Of a DNA stretch of 64,000 bases, positions 43,071-50,738 are shown in pieces. The stretch spans positions 806,001 through 870,000 of the forward strand of contig NZ_BAAAUN010000001.1 of the NCBI RefSeq assembly GCF_039533965.1. The letters are read 5' to 3'. The number at the start of each line of letters is the position of its first letter. Within the stretch, counting starts at the first letter, position 1. The position numbers and the translations under genes are program-made. The notes below the pieces were generated by a model. That model was given only the letters and a program-made list of their open reading frames with translations. It searched no databases and was not told the origin of the DNA. The DNA comes from Microbacterium luteolum (GTDB lineage Bacteria; Actinomycetota; Actinomycetes; Actinomycetales; Microbacteriaceae).

Positions 43071-43655
43071 GTGACGACCCGGCAGCTGCGACTGGTACGC
43101 GCCGCCGCCGTCTCCTCCGTGGCCACGCTACTCGCCGCCGTGTCGCACACCCTCGGCGGCGGATCCGCACCGCATCCGCTGCTCATCCTCGCGGTCGCCA
43201 CGCTGCTCACACCGCTCTGCGCGCTGCTCGTGGGCGTGCGGCCGTCGCGCTCGCGTGTCGCCGCTGCCGTCCTCCTCGCGCAGGCGGCCTTCCACCTCGT
43301 CTTCCAGGTGCTGGGTTCGCCCACGGGATCCGCCGTCGCTGACACGTCGGGCCATGCGCACCACCTCGATCTCGCGCTGCTCGGGCCCGTCGCATCGGTG
43401 CCCACGGCCGACGCCGCCATGCTGGGCGCGCACGTCATCGCCGCCGCACTCACCACGCTGCTCATCTGGCACGGCGAGGCGCTCGCCCAGGCCGTCGCGC
43501 GCTGGTTCCAGGCGCTGCTCCTGCGCGCCGTCCTCGGCGCTCCCGTCGATCACCGACGCCCTGGTGCACTCCGCTCCGTCCTGCTTCCCGCGTTCGACGC
43601 CGCGATCTCCCGCGACGTCTCGCGACGCGGACCGCCGGCGCCCGTCCGCGGCTGA
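43071..43655 (+). CDS. Membrane protein upstream of YcnI-like gene
   Basis: A 194-aa protein with about four TM helices (12-30, 37-54, 62-82 and about 120-140) and a basic, disordered C-terminus. The extracytoplasmic loop contains TSGHAHHLDLALL, a His cluster that could bind metal. It is not in a family I can name. It is 100 bp upstream of a YcnI-like copper-binding protein on the same strand. Together with the His cluster this suggests a copper-handling role (inference). The GTG start follows TAGGCT-N6. Confidence 0.7.
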   Translation: MTTRQLRLVRAAAVSSVATLLAAVSHTLGGGSAPHPLLILAVATLLTPLCALLVGVRPSRSRVAAAVLLAQAAFHLVFQVLGSPTGSAVADTSGHAHHLDLALLGPVASVPTADAAMLGAHVIAAALTTLLIWHGEALAQAVARWFQALLLRAVLGAPVDHRRPGALRSVLLPAFDAAISRDVSRRGPPAPVRG

Positions 43656-43755
43656 ACGCCGCACCGACGTTCCGCTGCCCACGGCAGCGTCATCCTTCGC
43701 GGGTTCCCGCGTCCTTCCGACGCGCCCGCTTCACGAGCAATCAGGAGACTTCTTC

Positions 43756-44439
43756 ATGTCCAGCAACAACAACACCCGCACCCGCGCCCGCCGCGTCGCG
43801 ATCACCTCCGCTGCCGTCCTCGGCGGCGCCGTCCTCGCTCTCGCCGTCCCGACGATGGCCGCTGCGCACGTCGGCGTCAGCCCCGATGAGCTCGTGGCCG
43901 GCGACCACGGTGTGCTCACCTTCTCGTTCTCGCACGGGTGCGAGGACTCCCCCACCACCTCTCTCCGCATCACGATGCCGGAGGGGCTCGCCTCGGTGGC
44001 TCCCACGCTCGACGGCGACTGGACCATCGACGTCGAACGCGGCGACGACGGACTGGTGAGCGCGGTGACCTACACGGCGCTCACACCGGTTCCGATCGAT
44101 CTCCGCGGCGCCGTGAGCATGTCGGTCGGCCTCGATGAGGACACCCCGAGCTCCCTGGCCTTCCCTGTCGTGCAGCAGTGCGTCGAGGGGGCGACCGAAT
44201 GGACCCAGCTCGCCGCCGACGGCGAGGACCCGCACAGCCTGGACTCCCCCGCGCCGGTCGTGACCGTCGCCGAGGCCACGGCCGACGGCCACGGCGAGCA
44301 TGGAGCAGCGGAGACGACCACGGATGCCGCCGCGCCCGTCGCCGCAGACCCGCTGCCCACGGTCCTCGGTGCGGGAGGGCTCGTGGCCGGGATCGCTGCC
44401 CTCGTGGTAGCGGTGCTCGCCTACCGTCGCCGCGCCTGA
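43756..44439 (+). CDS. YcnI family copper-binding protein (DUF1775)
   Basis: A 227-aa exported protein. An N-terminal signal (RTRARRVAIT, then a hydrophobic core ending TMAAA) precedes the mature N-terminus HVGVSPDEL. A free N-terminal His is what the YcnI mono-histidine-brace copper site requires. The beta-sandwich has FSFSHGCEDSPTTSLRITMP, and VVQQCVEGATEWTQLAADG matches the family. The C-terminus has a Ser/Thr/Ala and GHGEHG linker and a final TM helix with RRR, so it is membrane-anchored. An AGGAG site lies 9 nt before the ATG. It probably acts with the gene upstream in copper handling. Confidence 0.88.
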   Translation: MSSNNNTRTRARRVAITSAAVLGGAVLALAVPTMAAAHVGVSPDELVAGDHGVLTFSFSHGCEDSPTTSLRITMPEGLASVAPTLDGDWTIDVERGDDGLVSAVTYTALTPVPIDLRGAVSMSVGLDEDTPSSLAFPVVQQCVEGATEWTQLAADGEDPHSLDSPAPVVTVAEATADGHGEHGAAETTTDAAAPVAADPLPTVLGAGGLVAGIAALVVAVLAYRRRA

Positions 44440-44448
44440 CACGCGAGT

Positions 44449-44485
44449 CCGCCTCCTCTCGCGCACCACGCGCGGGAGGAGGCGG
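44449..44485 (+). terminator. Terminator after the YcnI-like gene
   Basis: CCGCCTCCTC (44449-44458) pairs with GAGGAGGCGG (44476-44485), and CGCGC/GCGCG extends the stem. It separates the copper pair from the MurE-like gene. Confidence 0.75.
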
Positions 44486-44531
44486 GCCGCAGACCGAGTT
44501 CATCTCGGCGCCGTGAGATCATGGATTCGAC

Positions 44532-46154
44532 ATGTCGATTGAACAACAACCGAGCCTGCCTCCCGTGCTCCGCCCCGCGAACCCGCCCCGGCGTGAGCTG
44601 TCCGAACTCGCCTCCCGATTCGCCAGGGCCGTCCGCGGCGACGTGGCCGGCATCGTGGTCTCCGGCATCACCCTCGCCACCGCGGATCTGCGGCCCGGCG
44701 AGGCCTTCGTCGCGATCCAGGGCGTCAACCGCCACGGCGCCGATTTCGCCGTCGCCGCCGCCGAGAAGGGAGCCGTGGCCGTCATCACCGACGAGCCGGG
44801 CGCCGAGATCGCCGCGGCCGCCGGACTCCCGATCATCGTGGTGGACCATCCCCGCGCCGTCCTCGGCGACCTCAGCGCGTGGGTCTACGGCACCGGAGCC
44901 GACGATCCGCTCCCCCTGCTCTTCGCCACGACAGGCACCAACGGCAAGACGAGCGTCTCCCACCTGCTCGAAGGCATCCTCGACCAGATGGGCGTCGTCA
45001 CCGGACTCTCCTCGACCGCCGAACGGCACATCGCCGGCGAGGTCATCGTCTCCCGGCTGACGACGCCGGAAGCCTCGGAGATGCATGCGCTCCTCGCCCT
45101 CATGCGCGAACGCGAGGTCGAGGCCGTCGCCGTCGAGGTGAGTGCGCAGGCCCTGTCGCGGCATCGCGTCGACGGCATCCGCTTCGACGTCGCCGGCTTC
45201 ACCAACCTCAGCCACGACCATCTCGACGACTACGCCGACATGGACGAGTACTTCGAGGCCAAGCTGCCGCTGTTCCGCCCCGATCGGGCCCTGCGCGGAG
45301 TCATCTGCCTCGATTCCCCCTCCGGCGCCCTCGTCGTGGAGCGCTCCGAGATCCCCTCGGTGACCGTCGGCACCCCGTCGATCGCGGCCGATCCCGACGC
45401 CGCGGCACAGGCGGACTGGGTGGTCGTCATCGACGACGAGCGCGCCGCGGGCACGACCTTCACGATGACGGGCCCCGCCGGCTCGCTCACCACCACGGTT
45501 CCGGTGATCGGCCCGCACATGGCCGCCAATGCTGCTCTCGCGATCGTGATGCTGCTCGAGGGCGGGTACCCGTGGCAGCGCATCGTCGACGCATTGTCCC
45601 GTGACGACGGCATCCGCGCGTACCTCCCCGGCCGCACCCAGCTCGTCTCCGGCGAGCGAGGACCCGCGGTCTTCGTCGACTTCGGGCACTCGCCGGATGC
45701 GTTCGAGAAGACTCTCGCCGCTGTCCGGCGCGTGACCCCCGGCCGCGTGCTGATGCTGTTCGGGGCGGACGGCGACCGCGACGCGAGCAAGCGGTTCGAC
45801 ATGGCACGCACCGCGGTGGAGGGCAGCGACATCCTCGTCGTGACCGACCACCACCCGCGTTTCGAGGATCCCGCCTCCATCCGCGCGACCCTCATCGCGG
45901 GCGCACGGAGCGCACGACCGGATGCGGAGATCCACGAGTACTCCCCGCCGGAGAGCGCGATCGTCGCGGCCGTCGACCTCGTCGGCGACGGTGATGCGAT
46001 CCTCTGGGCAGGACCCGGTCACCAGGACTACCGCGACATCCGCGGCGTCCGCACGCCGTACTCGGCTCGAGAACTCGCCCGGCGCGCGCTGCGCGCCGCG
46101 GGCTGGCCGGTGCCGGATTCCCGCTGGCCGGTGCCGTACCCCGACGAGGACTGA
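44532..46154 (+). CDS. Mur ligase family protein (MurE-like)
   Basis: A 540-aa ATP-dependent amino acid ligase of the Mur family. The UDP-binding N-domain (about 25-120) is followed by the P-loop TTGTNGKTSVSHLLEG (135-140 core), EVSAQALSRHRVDGIRFD, the NLSHDHLDDY segment with HDHLD as in MurE, and a C-terminal domain with RTQLVSGERGPAVFVDFGHS and MLFGADGDRDASKR. It is a MurE-type protein outside a dcw cluster, so probably a paralogue; the usual DNPR specificity motif is not evident. The substrate (peptidoglycan stem peptide or another UDP-sugar peptide) is unclear. Confidence 0.87.
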   Translation: MSIEQQPSLPPVLRPANPPRRELSELASRFARAVRGDVAGIVVSGITLATADLRPGEAFVAIQGVNRHGADFAVAAAEKGAVAVITDEPGAEIAAAAGLPIIVVDHPRAVLGDLSAWVYGTGADDPLPLLFATTGTNGKTSVSHLLEGILDQMGVVTGLSSTAERHIAGEVIVSRLTTPEASEMHALLALMREREVEAVAVEVSAQALSRHRVDGIRFDVAGFTNLSHDHLDDYADMDEYFEAKLPLFRPDRALRGVICLDSPSGALVVERSEIPSVTVGTPSIAADPDAAAQADWVVVIDDERAAGTTFTMTGPAGSLTTTVPVIGPHMAANAALAIVMLLEGGYPWQRIVDALSRDDGIRAYLPGRTQLVSGERGPAVFVDFGHSPDAFEKTLAAVRRVTPGRVLMLFGADGDRDASKRFDMARTAVEGSDILVVTDHHPRFEDPASIRATLIAGARSARPDAEIHEYSPPESAIVAAVDLVGDGDAILWAGPGHQDYRDIRGVRTPYSARELARRALRAAGWPVPDSRWPVPYPDED

Positions 46155-46169
46155 CGCGGGAGCGGTGGC

Positions 46170-47252
46170 TCAGGCCGCCGCGATCAGCCGATCGGCGGTC
46201 TGGCGCGCCCAGGACTCCGCGGCGGCGAGAGACTCGACCGTGAGGACGTCGGGCGGCTCGTGCGCGTCGACGACGCGGGCGATCGTGTCGACGATGCCGA
46301 GGAACGACAGACGTCCCTCGTGGAAGGCATCGACGGCCTGCTCGTTCGCCGCGTTGTAGACCGCGGGGAACGTCGCCCCGGCGCGTCCCACGGCCTTCGC
46401 GAGAGCGACCGCGGGGAAAGCCGTGCCGTCGAGTGGTTCGAACGTCCAGGATGAGGCCGTCGTCCAGTCGAGGGGACGTCCGACTCCGCCGACGCGGTTC
46501 GGCCAGTCCAGGCCGAGCGAGATCGGCAGTCGCATGTCCGGCGGGGACGCCTGCGCGATCGTCGAGCCGTCGATGAACTCGACCATCGAGTGGACGATGG
46601 ACTGCGGATGGACGACGACGTCGATGTCGTCGTACGCGACATCGAAGAGGAGATGGGCCTCGATGACCTCGAGTCCCTTGTTCACGAGGGTGGCGGAGTT
46701 CGTCGTGACCATCCGCCCCATGTCCCACGTCGGGTGCGCGAGGGCCTCCGCCGGCGTGACGTCGGCCAGCTCGGCGCGGGAGCGACCGCGGAAGGGTCCA
46801 CCGGATGCCGTGACGACGAGTCGCCGCACTTCGGAGTGCGTTCCCGCCCTGAGGGCCTGCGCGAGCGCGCTGTGCTCGGAGTCGACCGGCACGATCTGCC
46901 CGGGGGCCGCGGCCGCGAGGACGAGCTCGCCGCCGACGATGAGCGACTCCTTGTTGGCGAGAGCGAGGGTGCGACCGGCTTTCAGCGCGGCAAGCGTCGA
47001 GCCGAGGCCGATCGAACCCGTGATCGCGTTGAGGACGACGTCCGCCTCGACATCGCGCACGAGCTGCTCGGCTTCTGCGGCGCCGAGGGCCGTGTCCTCG
47101 ATGTGGAACTGCGCCGCCTGCGTCGCCAGCATCTCGGCGTTCGAACCGGCGGCGAGGCCGACCAGTTCGAAGCGTCGAGGATTCGCACGGATCACATCCA
47201 GCGCCTGCGTTCCGATGGAGCCGGTGGAGCCGAGGACGATGATGCGACGCAT
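46170..47252 (-). CDS. dxr: 1-deoxy-D-xylulose-5-phosphate reductoisomerase
   Basis: A 360-aa NADPH-dependent enzyme for the first committed step of the MEP isoprenoid pathway. [16 protein letters not shown] (NADPH site) is at the N-terminus. [27 protein letters not shown] and [11 protein letters not shown] form the metal and substrate site. [20 protein letters not shown] and [11 protein letters not shown] follow. A C-terminal helical domain completes it. It starts 6 nt after TAGGCT, so it has its own promoter. It is split from rseP and ispG by rightward genes. Confidence 0.97.
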   Translation of the reverse strand: MRRIIVLGSTGSIGTQALDVIRANPRRFELVGLAAGSNAEMLATQAAQFHIEDTALGAAEAEQLVRDVEADVVLNAITGSIGLGSTLAALKAGRTLALANKESLIVGGELVLAAAAPGQIVPVDSEHSALAQALRAGTHSEVRRLVVTASGGPFRGRSRAELADVTPAEALAHPTWDMGRMVTTNSATLVNKGLEVIEAHLLFDVAYDDIDVVVHPQSIVHSMVEFIDGSTIAQASPPDMRLPISLGLDWPNRVGGVGRPLDWTTASSWTFEPLDGTAFPAVALAKAVGRAGATFPAVYNAANEQAVDAFHEGRLSFLGIVDTIARVVDAHEPPDVLTVESLAAAESWARQTADRLIAAA

Positions 47253-47258
47253 GACGCC

Positions 47259-47264
47259 AGCCTA
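47259..47264 (-). promoter_or_regulatory. -10 box for leaderless dxr
   Basis: TAGGCT on the leftward strand, 6 nt before the dxr ATG. Confidence 0.6.
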
Positions 47265-47289
47265 GGACACGAGCCGACGAGCCCCTCGC

Positions 47290-48252
47290 CTACTGCTGCG
47301 GCTGGACGGGCGTGGTCGCGAGGATGTCGACGACGAAGACGAGGCTCTCCTTCTGGAGCTCGTGCCCCTCGGTCGCGCCGTAGCCGTCAGCCGGCGGCAT
47401 CACGACGACGACCTGCGAGCCGACCTTCTGGCCCTCGAGCGCCTTCTGGAAGCCCGCGACGACGCCGGTGGTCTGGAACTGCGCCGGTGCCGCATCGCGG
47501 CTCCAGCTCGAGTCGAATTCGCTGCCGTCCGACCACTTCACGCCGAGGTACTGCACCACGACCAGGTCACCGGAGGCGACCGTCGCGCCATCGCCCTGCT
47601 TGAGGACGGCGACCTTGGTCTCCGTCGGCTCGTCGCCGTCGGGGATCGTGACGGTCGGCTTCCCGGCCTTGTCGAGCTCGACGGCGGGCATGCCGGCGGT
47701 CGGCTCGACGTCGGTGCCGGTCGCGACCTCGGGGAGGTGCTCGACCGCCTCGGCGTAGACGACCACGTTGCTCGCGCCCTCACCGAGCACGTCGCCCGGG
47801 AGCGCGAGGACGATCCGCGAACCCACCGGCTCGCACTCGAGAGCAGCGACGAAGAGCGAGGACTGATTGGTGTCGAGCAGCACGGGCAGAAGTCCGCCCT
47901 CGCCGCGTGCCGACGAGTCGAGAACGCTGCCTGTCGCGGCATCGATGATCTGATACTGCACGGACACCAGGTCGTTGACCCCGATCTCCTCGCCGTCGCC
48001 CTTGCTCACGACGGTGCGCTCGACGCCCGCGAACGGGGCGTCTGCGGGCACGGTGACCTTGGTGTCGGCGCCTCCGCCGTCGAGAGTCACCGCATCGGAG
48101 GTGTCGCCCGGCTGCGCATCCAGCGCGCAGGAGCTGGAGGCCGTCGGATCGGGCGTGCTCGAGCTCTCCGGCTCACCGCTGCCGGAGCAGCCAGCCAGGA
48201 GGAGGGTCGCCGCAGCGACAGTGGACAGGAAGACGAGCGGACGCATGCGCAC
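47290..48252 (-). CDS. FKBP-type peptidyl-prolyl isomerase lipoprotein
   Basis: A 320-aa lipoprotein with lipobox LLLAGC (Cys22) and a Ser/Pro linker. Two FKBP-like halves follow. The first (about 85-175) is degenerate: it has VSVQYQIIDAATGSVLDSS but no intact active-site motif. The second (about 215-315) is canonical, with VVQYLGVKWSDGSEFDSSW, VVAGFQKALEGQKVGSQVVV and DGYGATEGHELQKESLVFVV. It probably assists folding of exported proteins at the membrane surface. The GTG at 48252 is used; an ATG two codons in is equally possible. It lies 38 bp upstream of dxr on the same strand. Confidence 0.88.
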   Translation of the reverse strand: MRMRPLVFLSTVAAATLLLAGCSGSGEPESSSTPDPTASSSCALDAQPGDTSDAVTLDGGGADTKVTVPADAPFAGVERTVVSKGDGEEIGVNDLVSVQYQIIDAATGSVLDSSARGEGGLLPVLLDTNQSSLFVAALECEPVGSRIVLALPGDVLGEGASNVVVYAEAVEHLPEVATGTDVEPTAGMPAVELDKAGKPTVTIPDGDEPTETKVAVLKQGDGATVASGDLVVVQYLGVKWSDGSEFDSSWSRDAAPAQFQTTGVVAGFQKALEGQKVGSQVVVVMPPADGYGATEGHELQKESLVFVVDILATTPVQPQQ

Positions 48253-48363
48253 AGGGAGACCTCAGGATCGCGGGCGGGACACCCCATCCTCTCCCATCCC
48301 CCTTTGCCCGCGCTGGGAGGCGCGGCGCGATTCTTCATTCCCGCGATGGCATGGATCCGGGAG

Positions 48364-48369
48364 TAACCT
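48364..48369 (+). promoter_or_regulatory. -10 box for leaderless plsC
   Basis: TAACCT ends 6 nt before the ATG at 48376. Confidence 0.5.
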
Positions 48370-48375
48370 GCTCTG

Positions 48376-49173
48376 ATGACCTCTGAGCAGTCCGTCGAGC
48401 CCGAATCCTCGTCAGAAGAGATTCCGGCCTCAGAGGACACAGCGAAGCCGCGCCACGCCGGATTCGCGTACCGACTCGGTCGCGGCCTCATCACACCGCT
48501 GGCCCGACTGGTCTACCGTCCTCGGATCGAGGGCCGCGAGAACGTCCCGCTCAGCGGACCCGTCATCTTCGCGAGCAACCACATGTCGTTCATCGACTCG
48601 ATCGCCATTCCGGTCGCCGCTCCCCGTCCGGTGCACTTCCTCGCGAAGTCGTCGTACTTCGAGGGCACCGGATTCCAGGGATGGATGAGCAAGACGTTCT
48701 TCGAGTCCATCGGCGCGATCCCGGTTCGTCGCGGGGCCGGCCAGGCAGCGCTCGACGCGCTCGACCTGCAGCGCCAGCTCCTCGACGAGGGCCTCGCGGT
48801 CGCGCTCTATCCCGAGGGCACCCGCTCCACCGATGGACGCCTGTACAAGGGCCGCACCGGGGTGGCGTTCCTCGCGCTCCAGACCGGCGCCCCGGTCGTG
48901 CCGGTCGGCCTGATCGGCACCGACAAGGTGATGCCGGTCGGTGCGAAGGTCCCGACGATGTCGGAGCGCATCACGGTGCGCTTCGGCGAACCTCTCGATC
49001 TCTCGCCGCACGGTCCCGCGACGAGCGGACGCGCACGGCGACTCGCGACCGACGACATCATGGCGGCCATCCATGCCCTCTCCGGCCAGGAGCTCGCGGG
49101 CGCCTACAACGAGGCACCGGCGCAGGGCGCGATCGAGAAGATCAAGCAGGCGCTGCCGCACGAACGGCGCTGA
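48376..49173 (+). CDS. plsC: 1-acyl-sn-glycerol-3-phosphate acyltransferase (PlsC family)
   Basis: A 265-aa acyltransferase that makes phosphatidic acid from lysophosphatidic acid and acyl-CoA or acyl-ACP. The HX4D motif is SNHMSFID (His69, Asp74), the substrate-binding EGTRS motif is in YPEGTRST (146-152), and VVPVGLIGTDKVMP provides the last conserved block. Residues 1-25 are an acidic disordered tail. It is probably a monotopic membrane enzyme. It has a leaderless promoter. Its stop is 12 bp from the convergent osmC gene. Other acyl-acceptor specificities in the family cannot be excluded. Confidence 0.9.
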   Translation: MTSEQSVEPESSSEEIPASEDTAKPRHAGFAYRLGRGLITPLARLVYRPRIEGRENVPLSGPVIFASNHMSFIDSIAIPVAAPRPVHFLAKSSYFEGTGFQGWMSKTFFESIGAIPVRRGAGQAALDALDLQRQLLDEGLAVALYPEGTRSTDGRLYKGRTGVAFLALQTGAPVVPVGLIGTDKVMPVGAKVPTMSERITVRFGEPLDLSPHGPATSGRARRLATDDIMAAIHALSGQELAGAYNEAPAQGAIEKIKQALPHERR

Positions 49174-49185
49174 CCCGAGACCGGG

Positions 49186-49686
49186 TCAGGACGCGAGCGC
49201 GGTGACCGTCGCCTCGTGTCGAACCGGGAAGTTCATCGAGTTCGCGATGAAGCACCACTCGTTGGCCTGTGCGTGAGCACGCTCTGCGGCCTCGATCATA
49301 GAGGCCTCGGCGACGACCACCTCGGGTCGCAGCATGACCTCGACGAAGGCGCCTCCCCCGGCGCCGTTCTCGCGCATCATCCCGCTCGCCTGATCGCGGT
49401 AGGACACGACGACGACCCCGGCCGTCACGCAGGCGTGGAGGTACGACAGCAGGTGGCATTCGGACAGCGAGGCCAGGAGCAGATCCTCCGGGTTCCACCG
49501 CGAGGGGTCGCCGCGGAACGGCTTGTCGGCCGACGCGAGAAGGTCGGGCTTGCCGTCCACCTCGATCGTCACGTCACGGCGGTAGTCGCGGTAGCCGCTG
49601 GTCCCGCCTCCGGTGTTTCCCGTCCAGGTCGACGTAAGGGCGTAACGATGCTCGCCGAGGGCGCGGGGGGTCGACTGCTCTGCCAT
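49186..49686 (-). CDS. OsmC family peroxiredoxin-like protein
   Basis: A 166-aa protein of the OsmC/Ohr family, thiol-dependent reductases of organic hydroperoxides. The conserved Cys lies in SLSECHLLSYLHAC; a second Cys is in NEWCFIANS near the C-terminus. Together they match the OsmC two-cysteine arrangement. NPEDLLLASLSE is the family signature. ATG 49686 is preferred: CAGACT ends 6 nt upstream and the longer frame is not conserved. It is divergent from the asparaginase gene with only 31 bp between starts. Confidence 0.88.
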   Translation of the reverse strand: MAEQSTPRALGEHRYALTSTWTGNTGGGTSGYRDYRRDVTIEVDGKPDLLASADKPFRGDPSRWNPEDLLLASLSECHLLSYLHACVTAGVVVVSYRDQASGMMRENGAGGGAFVEVMLRPEVVVAEASMIEAAERAHAQANEWCFIANSMNFPVRHEATVTALAS

Positions 49687-49717
49687 GTCACAAGTCTGCC
49701 AGGGATAGAGTTGAGGG
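49687..49717. promoter_or_regulatory. Back-to-back leaderless promoters of osmC and asparaginase
   Basis: The 31-bp gap holds CAGACT (leftward, 49693-49698) and TAGAGT (rightward, 49706-49711), each ending 6 nt before its start codon. With a 17-nt spacer, each -35 region would fall on the start codon of the other gene. Confidence 0.55.
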
Positions 49718-50713
49718 GTGCTGGAGACTCTCACCGTTCAGGATGCCGTGGAACTCGCCGTCGTCGAACGCAGCGGGTTCGTCGAGTCCCGCCATGCGGG
49801 TGTCGCCGTCGTGCTGTCGCCCGATGGCGAGGTCGTCGCCCGACACGGCAACGCCGACGCGCTGATCCTTCCGCGTTCCAGCCTCAAGCCACTGCAGGCC
49901 GTGGCGTGCATCACAGCGGGTGCCGTCCTCGAGGGCGAGCAGCTGGCACTCTCCACGGCCAGCCACACCGGAACCGACCGTCACGCATCGGTCGTCCGCG
50001 ACATCCTGACAGAGGGCGGTCTGACGGAAGACCACCTGGGCTGCCCGCCGGCCTGGCCGACGGACTCGGCGACGAGGGATGAACTCGTCCGTGAGCACGG
50101 CCAGATGGCGCGCGTGCGCATGAACTGCTCCGGCAAGCACGCAGCGATGCTCCGTGCATGCGTCGCCACCGGATGGTCCACCGACGGTTACCTCGACCCC
50201 TCTCATCCGCTGCAGTCCCACATCCGCGAGGTGGTCGAGAGGCTCTCCGGTGAGAAGATCGCGCACACGGCGATCGACGGCTGCGGGGCCCCCGTGCACG
50301 CGCTCACGCTCATCGGCCTCGCCCGCGCCATCCACCGGATCGGCACAGCGTCGGATCGGTCGCCGTTCGCTCTGCACCGCGTCGCCGGATCCCTGGTGCG
50401 GGCCGTCCGCGAGAACCCGTGGACGATCGAGGGCCCTGGTCGACCCGACACGATCGCGATCGAGAAGCTCGGGGTCTTCACCAAGGGCGGCGCCGAGGGC
50501 GTGATGGTGATGGTCGCGCCGAACGGCACCACCGTGGCGCTGAAGATGCTCGACGGCGCCGCGCGCGCTTCGACCATCGTCGCCGCGACCCTGCTCTCCC
50601 GCGCAGGCGGGCTGAGCGATGCCGACGTCGCGGAGCTCCACTCCGCTCTTGCGCTCGATGTCCTCGGCGGAGGCGCCGTGGTCGGCAGCATCCGCCCCGG
50701 CAGCGGCATCTGA
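49718..50713 (+). CDS. L-asparaginase II-like protein
   Basis: A 331-aa protein of the Rhizobium etli AsnA-type family (PF06089), unrelated to the classical type I/II asparaginases. It hydrolyses asparagine to aspartate and ammonia in characterised members. Landmarks are ELAVVERSGFVESRHAGVAV, ILPRSSLKPLQAV with the SSLK nucleophile motif, STASHTGTDRH, RMNCSGKHAAMLRACVA and IDGCGAPVHALTL. The GTG start is 6 nt after TAGAGT. The aspartate formed could feed AspA, encoded at 5749-7209 (inference). Confidence 0.9.
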   Translation: MLETLTVQDAVELAVVERSGFVESRHAGVAVVLSPDGEVVARHGNADALILPRSSLKPLQAVACITAGAVLEGEQLALSTASHTGTDRHASVVRDILTEGGLTEDHLGCPPAWPTDSATRDELVREHGQMARVRMNCSGKHAAMLRACVATGWSTDGYLDPSHPLQSHIREVVERLSGEKIAHTAIDGCGAPVHALTLIGLARAIHRIGTASDRSPFALHRVAGSLVRAVRENPWTIEGPGRPDTIAIEKLGVFTKGGAEGVMVMVAPNGTTVALKMLDGAARASTIVAATLLSRAGGLSDADVAELHSALALDVLGGGAVVGSIRPGSGI

Positions 50714-50738
50714 CGCGCTCTCCCACTTACGGGCTCAC

